Assembly (NCBI GenBank): GCA_963835295.1
Contig: CAWIEX010000012.1
Span: 372,001 to 436,000 of the forward strand
Length of the DNA: 64,000 nt
Source: JAOPZW01 sp963835295
GTDB lineage: Bacteria; Actinomycetota; Thermoleophilia; Solirubrobacterales; Solirubrobacteraceae
Direction: 5' to 3'
The notes under the pieces are model-generated. The model did not search any database and was not told the origin of the DNA. It saw only the letters and a program-made list of their open reading frames with translations. Of the stretch, positions 25,224 through 35,199 are shown one piece after another. A program made the translations under genes and the position numbers. The first letter of the stretch is position 1, and the number at the start of each line of letters is the position of its first letter.

Positions 25224-26591
25224 ATGACCCGGGCAGGAACCGCCGCTCTCACAGCGCTCGCCGCCGCCGCGCTCGCAGCGCCCGCAGCGCCCGCGCGCGC
25301 GAGCTTCGCGCCACCGGTGCAGCTCGCGACCGCCAAATACGTCGTCAACGCCGCCGCGGCCACGGACGCGGCAGGGACGACGACCGTCGTCGCCACCGGC
25401 ACGACCAGCGGCACCCTGCTGTTCGAGCATCCACGCGGCGCAGCGTGGTCGCCGGGGACGCGGCTGCCGGGCCGCCCACACGGCGTCGCCGGCCCCGTCG
25501 TCGCCGCGCGCGGCGACGGCGCGCTCGGCATCGCGTGGCGCGTCGACAGCCCGCGCAAGTACACGGGCATCGCCGTCGCGATGCGCGAACCCGGACGGGC
25601 CCTCTCGGAGCCGATCGTGGTCGCCGGCGCCGACGCGGGCGGCGTGCGCCACCCCGCGCTCGCCATCGACCGCGCCGGCGACGCGCTCGTGGCCTACAAC
25701 AGCGCCACCGCGAAGGTCCACCTCAACCTGCGAGGCGCGATCTCGGTCGCCCATCGCAGCGCCGGCGGCTCGTTCTCGACGCCGACCGTCCTCGACCGGG
25801 CCGTCTCGAGCCCGCCCGCCGTCGCACTCGGCTCCGATGGCAGCGGGATCGTGGCCTGGACGCACGACCGCCGCGTGTACGTCGTGTCGGTGGCGCCCGA
25901 CGGATCCATCGGCAAGGTCAAGAGCTTCGCCTCCCCGACCGGGGTCCGGAGCCTCGTCGCTGCGGCGGGCGCCCGCGGGGCGGCCACCGTCGCGTGGACG
26001 AGCCACCGCTCCGTCGAGAGCCGCACGCCGCGCACGCGCTACTACGTGCGCGCGCTGAGCCGGGCGGCGGGTCGCGCCTTCGGTGCCGTGCAGGGCGTCT
26101 CGACCACGACCGAGTTCGTCGGCGAGATCCGGATCGCCGCCGACGAGGCCGGTCGCGCGACGCTGGCGTGGACCGAGGACCACTACGGCCGCGCGCCCTC
26201 AGGGGGTGGCAACGGCGTCACGAGCGCCGTGCGCTCGGCCACGGCGAGAATCGGCCGCCCATTCGCCGGCGCGCGTGAGGTCGCCGCGCGTCACACGCGC
26301 TACTTCGGCACGCCCGCCGTCGCCGCCGCCGGAGGGCGCGCCGCGCTGGCGTGGGGCCTGTCGCCGACCCGGACCGAGCTCGGCGTGCAGGCCGCCGTCG
26401 GCCCCGCGGGACGCCCGGGCACCCCCCAGACGGTCGTCGCCAAGCGGCTGTCGCCGGGCTATTACCGCAGTCCGCCGGCGATCACGGTCGCGCTCGACCC
26501 CAACGGCGCGGCCACCGTGCTGTACGAGGAGCCCGTCGATGGCGCGAACGGCCCGGTGATGACGCGGCTCATGGCCGCGGAGGGCAGCTAG
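25224..26591 (+). CDS. Secreted beta-propeller-like repeat protein
   Basis: 455 residues with a Sec signal peptide (about 1-27, TAALTALAAAALAAPAAPARA). The rest is made of roughly 40-60-residue repeats with the pattern small-AA-x-D-x-G-x-A-x-V-x-W, for example DGSGIVAWTHDRRVYVVSV, AAGARGAATVAWTSHRS and AADEAGRATLAWTEDHYG. This spacing suggests a sialidase-like beta propeller. No catalytic Asp-box set is evident, so I assign no activity. It is probably extracellular or surface-attached. Confidence 0.7.
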   Translation: MTRAGTAALTALAAAALAAPAAPARASFAPPVQLATAKYVVNAAAATDAAGTTTVVATGTTSGTLLFEHPRGAAWSPGTRLPGRPHGVAGPVVAARGDGALGIAWRVDSPRKYTGIAVAMREPGRALSEPIVVAGADAGGVRHPALAIDRAGDALVAYNSATAKVHLNLRGAISVAHRSAGGSFSTPTVLDRAVSSPPAVALGSDGSGIVAWTHDRRVYVVSVAPDGSIGKVKSFASPTGVRSLVAAAGARGAATVAWTSHRSVESRTPRTRYYVRALSRAAGRAFGAVQGVSTTTEFVGEIRIAADEAGRATLAWTEDHYGRAPSGGGNGVTSAVRSATARIGRPFAGAREVAARHTRYFGTPAVAAAGGRAALAWGLSPTRTELGVQAAVGPAGRPGTPQTVVAKRLSPGYYRSPPAITVALDPNGAATVLYEEPVDGANGPVMTRLMAAEGS

Positions 26592-26604
26592 CGCTCCGCG
26601 GGCG

Positions 26605-27198
26605 TCACCGGCACGTGACCAGCCGGGTCACGAGCTCGACCGCCTGCCCGTCGTCGAGGCCCTCGTCGAGGGCCAGCGAGCGCCACGTGGTGAAGGCCAG
26701 CGCGTGGCCGATCGCGGCGCTCTCGCGCGCGCGCGCCCGCCCGCGAGAGGCCCGCCCACGCAGCAGCGTCTCGCGCGCCGCCTCGATGTAGCCGTGGTAG
26801 GCGGCGAAGTGCGTGCGGACCAGCTCGGACACGGGCTCGTCGCGAATCAGGTTCTCCATCATCCGCGCCGTGCGCCGGTAGTAGGGATAGAGCGCGGCGA
26901 GCGCCGCCCGCAGGCGCTCGTCGCGATCCTCGATGCCGGCCCAGGCCCCGATGTCGGGCGCCGGGTTCTCCGCCGCCCAGTGCGCCGTGCAGGCCGCGAA
27001 GAGCGACGCCTCGTCGGGGAAGTGGCGGTAGACCGTCGACCGGCGCACCCCGGCGTGCTCGGCCAGCGCGCTGACTGACGTGCGCGCAGGGCCCACCGTG
27101 CCGTGCAGGGCGACGGCGCTCTCGGTGATGCGCCGGCGCGTGGCCTCCTCGAGCTCGGCGCGCTTCTTCATGCGGTATGGGCGCTTTTCGTCAGCCAT
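26605..27198 (-). CDS. TetR-family transcriptional regulator
   Basis: 197 residues. The N-terminal HTH is RRRITESAVALHGTVGPART then VSALAEHAGVRRSTVYRHFP, followed by a helical ligand domain. It is divergent from the cupin gene at 27280, with a consensus promoter in the 81-bp gap. The cupin gene is the most likely target, but that is inferred from position. ATG 27198 gives MADEKRPYRMKKRAELEEAT. Confidence 0.9.
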   Translation of the reverse strand: MADEKRPYRMKKRAELEEATRRRITESAVALHGTVGPARTSVSALAEHAGVRRSTVYRHFPDEASLFAACTAHWAAENPAPDIGAWAGIEDRDERLRAALAALYPYYRRTARMMENLIRDEPVSELVRTHFAAYHGYIEAARETLLRGRASRGRARARESAAIGHALAFTTWRSLALDEGLDDGQAVELVTRLVTCR

Positions 27199-27214
27199 AG
27201 CTGTCCAACCAATA

Positions 27215-27243
27215 TTGACACAAAGGGCGGGCGCGGCTACATT
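27215..27243 (+). promoter_or_regulatory. Consensus sigma-70-type promoter of the cupin gene
   Basis: TTGACA (27215-27220), a 17-bp spacer, then TACATT (27238-27243). It is the best housekeeping-type promoter in the window. The surrounding sequence is markedly A/T-richer than its neighbours. Confidence 0.65.
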
Positions 27244-27279
27244 GCCGCGACACTACTGTTCGATGAAAGGAGTTTTGAC

Positions 27280-27813
27280 ATGCTGCAGGAGACGGGGGCG
27301 AAGGCGACCGGGGCCGGCGTGAAGGTCGTCGGGCCGGCAGACGGCAAGAGCGGCTCGCTGGGGATGATCGGCGTGCGCTTCATGATCGACGGCGACGAGA
27401 CTGCCGGCCGCTTCTCGCTCGTCGAGCACCCGATGCCGCCTCGCGCGCTGGCCGCCCCGCTTCACCGCCACCTGCGCGAGGACGAGTACAGCTTCGTCCT
27501 CGAGGGCAGGGTCGGCGCGCTGCTGGGCGACGAGGTGGTCATCGCCGGCCCTGGCGACCTGCTCTTCAAGCCGCGCAACCAGTGGCACACCTTCTGGAAC
27601 GCCGGCGACGAGCCGGCCCGGATCCTCGAGATCATCGCCCCGTCGGGCTTCGAGCGCTTCTTCGACGAGCTCGTCGGCCTCGGGGGCGCGGTCAACGCCG
27701 ACCCGCGCGCACTCGGCGAGCTCTGCGAGCGCTACGGCCTCGAGATGCAGCCTGACACCATCCCCGGCCTCGTCGAGCGCTTCGGCCTGCGCGCCCCGGG
27801 CGACACCGCCTAG
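27280..27813 (+). CDS. Cupin-domain protein, putative target of the adjacent TetR
   Basis: 177 residues. The cupin core APLHRHLREDEYSFVLEGRV holds the HxH...E ligands, and FKPRNQWHTFWNAGDEPARILE holds the second His motif. The C-terminal 60 residues are helical. ATG 27280 is supported by AAAGGAG at 27266-27272 and by the consensus promoter upstream; unlike many genes here it has a real leader. The substrate is unknown. Confidence 0.85.
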   Translation: MLQETGAKATGAGVKVVGPADGKSGSLGMIGVRFMIDGDETAGRFSLVEHPMPPRALAAPLHRHLREDEYSFVLEGRVGALLGDEVVIAGPGDLLFKPRNQWHTFWNAGDEPARILEIIAPSGFERFFDELVGLGGAVNADPRALGELCERYGLEMQPDTIPGLVERFGLRAPGDTA

Positions 27814-27919
27814 GCCCGGCAGCCACGCACGCCGCCGCCCGCTGCGCGACACTTCGTCGCATGACAGCGCGCCATTGCTCGACGGCAGCCACCGGTGACC
27901 TCTCGAGGAGGACCTCGCG

Positions 27920-28138
27920 ATGAGCCATCCCGAAAGACGCCCGGGCGGCGGCGTGCCGCGCCGCAAGCGCGAGCAGCGCGCCTACTACCTCGTGTTGGCC
28001 TCCGGCGGGCTGGCGGTGGCAGCGGTGGTCGTCTTCGTCCTCGCGATCGTCGGCGTCGCGAGCTTCGGCCTCTTCATCCTGCTCGCGGTCCTCGCCGCCG
28101 TCGCGGGCTTCCTGCTGAGGCGGACCCTCAGCCCGTAG
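27920..28138 (+). CDS. Small two-helix membrane protein
   Basis: 72 residues. A basic N-terminus (RRKREQRAYY) is followed by two hydrophobic helices, about 22-44 and 48-66, with almost no loop between them, ending RRTLSP. GAGGAGG lies about ten bases before the ATG. I recognise no family. It stands alone between the cupin gene and the gene at 28244. Confidence 0.65.
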   Translation: MSHPERRPGGGVPRRKREQRAYYLVLASGGLAVAAVVVFVLAIVGVASFGLFILLAVLAAVAGFLLRRTLSP

Positions 28139-28230
28139 CGAGCAGCGCCGCCGCCGGGCGGGCGGCTCTGCGGGGTTCTCCGCGCGCGCATCCGGGTTGG
28201 GCACCGATGCCGCGGCCCGCGCCCGGGGCG

Positions 28231-28236
28231 TAGCGT
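28231..28236 (+). promoter_or_regulatory. Candidate -10 box of the gene at 28244
   Basis: TAGCGT followed by seven bases and ATG. It matches the polA box in both sequence and spacing. Confidence 0.4.
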
Positions 28237-28243
28237 CGTGCTC

Positions 28244-28864
28244 ATGACGACCGCCTCGATCGCCGCGCCGATGCTCATCGAGCAGCTGCTGCCGCGCTAC
28301 GACGCCGTGCGCATCGAGCACTGCGTCGTGCCCGGGGACGTCGAGGCCGCGTACGCGGCCGTCATGCGCGCCGACTTCATGCGCGCCTGGCGCGACTCGG
28401 CCGGCGTGCGGGCCCTCTTCGCCGCGCGCTCGCTCGGAGAGCGGGCCGTTGCGGCCGCGTCGCGCCGCGCGCTCGTGGAGAGGCCGGTGCCAGAGTCGCT
28501 GCGCCTGGAGGACATGCCGGAGCGCGGCGAGTGGGTCGTGCTGGGCGAGGACCCGCCGCGCGAGGTCGCCTTCGGCGCGATCGGGCGCTTCTGGAGCGGC
28601 GAGACGGCGTGGGAGCAGATCGACGCCGCCGAGTTCGCCGCCTTCGCGGTGCCCGGCTTCGCCAAGCTCGCCTGCAACTTCTCCGTGCGCGCCTACGGCG
28701 CCGCCCAGGCGCTCGTGAGCTACGAGTGCCGCACGCTGGCGACCGACGACGCCGCGCGCGCGGGGTTCCTGCGCTATTGGCGCGCGCTGTCGCCCTTCAT
28801 CGGCGTCGTGCTGCGCGCCCAGCTCGGCGTGGTCGCCGACCAGGCCGTGCGCGCCGGCGGCTAG
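28244..28864 (+). CDS. Conserved hypothetical protein, possibly SRPBCC/START-like
   Basis: 206 residues, soluble. The pattern VRIEHCVVPGDVEAAYAAVM at the start, a central GAIGRFWSGETAWEQIDAAE and a later GFAKLACNFSVRAYGAAQAL with LVSYECRTLATDD resembles a helix-grip (SRPBCC-like) fold, in which the strands line a hydrophobic cavity. I cannot name the family with certainty. ATG 28244 fits the TAGCGT box. Its stop shares CTAG with the convergent TetR gene. Confidence 0.65.
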   Translation: MTTASIAAPMLIEQLLPRYDAVRIEHCVVPGDVEAAYAAVMRADFMRAWRDSAGVRALFAARSLGERAVAAASRRALVERPVPESLRLEDMPERGEWVVLGEDPPREVAFGAIGRFWSGETAWEQIDAAEFAAFAVPGFAKLACNFSVRAYGAAQALVSYECRTLATDDAARAGFLRYWRALSPFIGVVLRAQLGVVADQAVRAGG

Positions 28865-29517
28865 GCCGGCTCGACCTCGGGCGCGATGCCGAGCGCCTGC
28901 TCGATCTCCTCGTAGGAGAGCGGCGGTACGGGCAGCGGCGTCGCCGCCTCGGGGCGCAGGGCGTCGAGCACGATGGCCAGGGGCCGGCGCCAGCCGTCGG
29001 CGCGCAGCCGGGGGGAGGGCGGCACGCAGGCGACGGCGCCCTTGACGAGCCCGAGCACGTCGAGCGTGGTGACGTCGGTGCGCAGAACGCCCGCCTCCTG
29101 TGCGCGGGACACGAGCGGCTCGACCAGGTCGAGGATCACGCGATGGCGGCGCAGCAGCTCGGGGTGCTGGAGCAGGTGCTGCTCGGTGGCCTGGAAGAAC
29201 CCGCGGTCGCGCGCCTGCAGCTCGGCGGTCGCCTCGAGGTAACGCACCAGGGCATCCCACGGATCGGGCAGCTCCGCCGCGACGGCCGCGGCGGCGCACA
29301 GCTCGGCGATCTTCTCGTCGACGATCGCCTCGTAGAGCGCGTCCTTGGTGGGGAAGCGGCGGAAGACCGTCGCGTTGCCGACGCCGGCACGGCGCGCAAT
29401 CTCCGCCATGCCGACGTCGAAGCCCTCCTCGGCGAACGCCTGCGCCGCGGCCTCGAGCACGAGACGGCGGTTGCGCTCGGCATCGGAGCGCAGCGGGCGC
29501 TGCCAGGCCTCGCTCAC
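28861..29517 (-). CDS. TetR-family regulator of the adjacent MFS exporter
   Basis: 218 residues. HTH region: RRLVLEAAAQAFAEEGFDVG then MAEIARRAGVGNATVFRRFP, and a C-terminal ligand-binding domain with AcrR-like features. It lies 9 bp downstream of the MFS gene on the same strand, so the two are probably co-transcribed and self-regulated through the palindrome at 31048-31069. The inducer is likely a substrate of the pump. Confidence 0.9.
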   Translation of the reverse strand: MSEAWQRPLRSDAERNRRLVLEAAAQAFAEEGFDVGMAEIARRAGVGNATVFRRFPTKDALYEAIVDEKIAELCAAAAVAAELPDPWDALVRYLEATAELQARDRGFFQATEQHLLQHPELLRRHRVILDLVEPLVSRAQEAGVLRTDVTTLDVLGLVKGAVACVPPSPRLRADGWRRPLAIVLDALRPEAATPLPVPPLSYEEIEQALGIAPEVEPA

Positions 29518-29526
29518 GGGGTGACT

Positions 29527-30990
29527 CTACGCCCCCACCATGACGGGCTGCGTCGCATCGATGCGGGCGAGGTCGCGCCGGCGCAGGAGGACCGCGGCGA
29601 GCACGACGCCGGCGATGATGAGCCCCGCGCTCACCGCGAACGCGAGCTGGAAGCCCTCGACGAGCGCGGCCTGCTGGTCGTGGGGCGAAGGCCCGTGGCC
29701 GAGGCCGCTCAGGTACGAGGACGTACGCGAGGCGGCCAGCGACGAGAGGACCGCGAGCCCGAGCGCCCCGCCCACCTGCTGGAAGGTGTTGAACAGGCCC
29801 GACGCGAGGCCGGCGTCCTCGGGCTCGATGCCCGTGGTGGCCACCAGGGTCAGGGGCACGAACGTGCTGCCCATCCCGATCGACATCGGCACGAGGCCGA
29901 AGAGGATGCCCAGGTAGGAGCCGTCGACCTTGGTCGTCGCCGCCAGCACGACGAGGCCGGCCGCGGCGAGCGTCATCCCGCCCAGGACGGTCGGCTTGAC
30001 GCCGATGCGCTGGATGAGCTGCTGGGAGAGCCCGGCGCCGACGATGATCCCGAGGGTCACGGGCAGGAACGCGAAGCCCGCCTCCAGCGGCGAGTAGCCG
30101 AGGATCTGCTGCACGTAGAGGGTGGCGAAGAAGAACATCCCGAAGAGCCCGCCGACGACGATGAAGAGGATGGAGTTGGCGGTCGCCAGCGTGCGCACGC
30201 GGAAGATCCCGAGGCGCACGAGCGGGGCCACCGAGCGGCGCTCGATGACCACGAAGGCGGCGAGGAGCGCGAGGGCGACCGCGTTGAGCCCGAGCGTGTG
30301 GAGCGACCCCCAGCCCTTCTCCTGCGCCTTGACGATGGCGTAGACGAGCACGATGAGGCCGGCGGTGACGCTCACCGCGCCCGCGAGATCGAAACGCCGG
30401 TGGGTCATCACGCCGCGCGACTCGGGGACGTAGCGCAGCGCGGCGAGCGCGGTGCCGATCCCGATGGGGACGTTGATGACGAAGATCCACGGCCAGCTCA
30501 GGACGTCGGTCAGGATGCCGCCGAGCAGCAGGCCGAAGGCGCCGCCGGCGCCGGCGATCGCGCCCCAGACGCCCATCGCGCGCGTGCGGTCCCTGCCCTC
30601 CGCGAAGGTGGTGGTGATGATCGACAGGGCGGCGGGGGAGACGAGCGCGGCGCCGAGGCCCTGCACGCCGCGCGCGAAGATCAGCACCTCGCCCGAGTTG
30701 GCCAACGCGTTGGCCGCCGACGACGCGCTGAAGAGCGCGATGCCGATGAGGAACAGCCTTCGGCGGCCGATGAGGTCGGCGGCGCGGCCGCCGAGGAGCA
30801 GGAAGCCGCCGAACAGCAGCGTGTAGGCGTTGACGATCCACTGCAGCTGCTCGGTCGTCAGGTCCAGGTCCTTCTGGATCGACGGCAGGGCGACGTTGAC
30901 GATCGTCGCGTCGAGCACGACCATGAACTGCGCGAAGCAGACGACGACGAGGGCGGCCCAGCGGGCACGGGCGGTGAGGGCGTCGGGCAT
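29527..30990 (-). CDS. MFS drug efflux transporter, DHA2 (14-helix) family
   Basis: 487 residues with 14 predicted membrane helices. N-terminal motif VVCFAQFMVVLDATIVNVAL has the DHA2 motif D1 (LDxTIVNVALP). Motif A is GRAADLIGRRRLF between helices 2 and 3, and motif C (GGAFGLLLGGILTD) indicates a proton-driven drug exporter. It is the first gene of a two-gene operon with a TetR regulator. Confidence 0.92.
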   Translation of the reverse strand: MPDALTARARWAALVVVCFAQFMVVLDATIVNVALPSIQKDLDLTTEQLQWIVNAYTLLFGGFLLLGGRAADLIGRRRLFLIGIALFSASSAANALANSGEVLIFARGVQGLGAALVSPAALSIITTTFAEGRDRTRAMGVWGAIAGAGGAFGLLLGGILTDVLSWPWIFVINVPIGIGTALAALRYVPESRGVMTHRRFDLAGAVSVTAGLIVLVYAIVKAQEKGWGSLHTLGLNAVALALLAAFVVIERRSVAPLVRLGIFRVRTLATANSILFIVVGGLFGMFFFATLYVQQILGYSPLEAGFAFLPVTLGIIVGAGLSQQLIQRIGVKPTVLGGMTLAAAGLVVLAATTKVDGSYLGILFGLVPMSIGMGSTFVPLTLVATTGIEPEDAGLASGLFNTFQQVGGALGLAVLSSLAASRTSSYLSGLGHGPSPHDQQAALVEGFQLAFAVSAGLIIAGVVLAAVLLRRRDLARIDATQPVMVGA

Positions 30991-31047
30991 GACAGGGAGA
31001 AGGGCTCCTTGAGAAACCGGATCGGCGAGTCCGCTTCACCGCTATCA

Positions 31048-31069
31048 AAACGGACTGGCTGGTCCGGTT
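31048..31069. promoter_or_regulatory. Probable TetR operator of the MFS-TetR operon
   Basis: AAACGGAC-tggctg-GTCCGGTT, an inverted repeat matching at seven of eight positions. It lies 58 bp upstream of the MFS start codon. A related but weaker half-site pair, CGGA and GTCCG, lies at 31018-31033. The arrangement is typical for TetR autoregulation. Confidence 0.5.
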
Positions 31070-31107
31070 CGTGTGACGGGAATCACAGAGTGGTGGTGGT
31101 TCGGGCG

Positions 31108-31415
31108 GTCATCCGCTCCGCGCTTGTGGCGTTGCGCGGCGCCTTACTGGATCATCGAGGGGAAGCGGCCCTGGGGCGGCGCGACCGGGAGCGGTCGTCC
31201 TCCTTCGGGGTGAGTGGCCCCGAACTGTGCTGACTTTGGCGGCTCCCTGACCGTAAAAGTCAGCACGGTGGTCGTACCGCGCTGGATAAGTGTCGGAGTG
31301 CGACACCAATCCAGCGCACTTACCCCGGGCGGCCCGGCCAGGCGCGGCGGAGGGTCTCCTTCCCTCGATGATTCCGTTAAGCGCCGCGCAGCGCCACGAG
31401 CGCGAACGGAGAACG
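31108..31415. mobile_element. MITE-like element with long imperfect terminal inverted repeats
   Basis: The left arm from about 31108 to 31182 matches the reverse complement of the right arm from about 31341 to 31415. The 20 bases from 31123 match at 18 positions, and about 55 bases match at roughly 80%. Inside lie two perfect hairpins: GTGCTGACTTT at 31227-31237 with its complement at 31256-31266, and GCGCTGGAT at 31279-31287 with 31309-31317, enclosing GTGTCG/CGACAC. No convincing coding sequence is present. It could be a non-autonomous transposon or a palindromic intergenic repeat. No clear target duplication is visible. Confidence 0.5.
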
Positions 31416-31441
31416 CCGCAACGTGCGGCAAGCAAGCCGGC

Positions 31442-31455
31442 CGAACGTCTGTTCG
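31442..31455 (+). promoter_or_regulatory. SOS (LexA) box of uvrA
   Basis: CGAAC-gtct-GTTCG contains GAAC-N4-GTTC exactly, the LexA site of Gram-positive bacteria and actinobacteria. It ends 6 bp before the TACACT box and 20 bp before the uvrA ATG, so LexA binding would occlude the promoter. Confidence 0.8.
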
Positions 31456-31461
31456 TCTGGC

Positions 31462-31467
31462 TACACT
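31462..31467 (+). promoter_or_regulatory. Candidate -10 box of uvrA
   Basis: TACACT eight bases before the ATG at 31476, just downstream of the LexA box. Confidence 0.45.
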
Positions 31468-31475
31468 CAACGGGA

Positions 31476-34394
<2,919 letters not shown>

Positions 34395-34425
34395 GCCGCG
34401 ACGCCGGCTGCGCCATGATGTGCTC

Positions 34426-35160
34426 ATGAGCGCCACGTACGTCGAGTCGCCAGCGCCGCAGCCGCTGGCCTCGCATGCGTGCTGCGTGTGGTCGCATGTC
34501 GCCGGCTCGGGCGGCCACGTCGAGCGCGTGCTGCCCGACGGCTGCGCCGATGTGGTGTGGATCGAGGGCGAGGACATCGTCGTGGCCGGGCCGGCCACGC
34601 GCGAGGTCATCGTGGCCATTCCCGCCGGTGTCGCCGCGCTGGGCGTGCGCTTCGGTCCCGGCGCGGCGGGCGCCGCCCTCGGTGTCGCCGCGCGCGAGCT
34701 GCGCGACCGCACGGTGGCGCTGCAGGACGTCTGGGGCGCGCCGGCGATCGAGCTGGCCGAGCGCCTGTCCGCCACGCCGCGGGCCGACCGCCTCACCGTG
34801 CTCGCCGCCGCGGTCGCGCGGCGCCTCGACGCGGCCCGCGGACCGGACGCGCTCGTCGCCCGCGCCAGCGCCCTGCTGGGCGCGGGCATGCCCGTCACGG
34901 CGGCCAGCCGCGAGGTCGCCCTCACCGATCGCCATCTGCGCCGCCGCTTCCATGACGCCGTCGGCTACGGCCCCAAGACGCTCCAGCGCGTGCTGCGCCT
35001 GCGCCGCTTCCTCGATCTCGCCGAGTCCGGCCCGAGCTCTGACCTCGCGCGCGTCGCGGCCGAGGCCGGCTACTCCGACCAATCGCACCTCACGCGCGAG
35101 TGCAGCGACCTGACGGGCATGCCGCCGGCGGCGCTGCTGGCGTCGCGGATCGCGGACTGA
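34426..35160 (+). CDS. AraC-family transcriptional regulator
   Basis: 244 residues. The N-terminal half (VLPDGCADVVWIEGEDIVVA, then GVRFGPGAAGAALGV) is the DUF6597-like sensor domain often found with AraC regulators. The C-terminal half holds two HTH motifs: ASREVALTDRHLRRRFHDAV and ARVAAEAGYSDQSHLTREC. ATG 34426 is used; a GTG six bases upstream is possible. It stands alone 31 bp after uvrA, and its target is unknown. Confidence 0.87.
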   Translation: MSATYVESPAPQPLASHACCVWSHVAGSGGHVERVLPDGCADVVWIEGEDIVVAGPATREVIVAIPAGVAALGVRFGPGAAGAALGVAARELRDRTVALQDVWGAPAIELAERLSATPRADRLTVLAAAVARRLDAARGPDALVARASALLGAGMPVTAASREVALTDRHLRRRFHDAVGYGPKTLQRVLRLRRFLDLAESGPSSDLARVAAEAGYSDQSHLTRECSDLTGMPPAALLASRIAD

Positions 35161-35199
35161 CGCTCGGACCGCGGCCTGACGCTCGGGCCGGCGCCGCCC

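Noticed and set aside
27692..31048. Very long minus-strand frame across the MFS and TetR genes
   Set aside because: It runs in a different frame through well-supported genes and gives Arg/Pro-rich nonsense.
28531..31233. Plus-strand frame of 900 codons opposite MFS and TetR
   Set aside because: Antisense shadow; Glu/Arg/His-rich with no motif and no promoter.
35157..35185. Direct repeat CTGACGCTCGG twice after the AraC gene
   Set aside because: Only 11 bp, two copies, no further structure; chance is likely in such GC-rich DNA.
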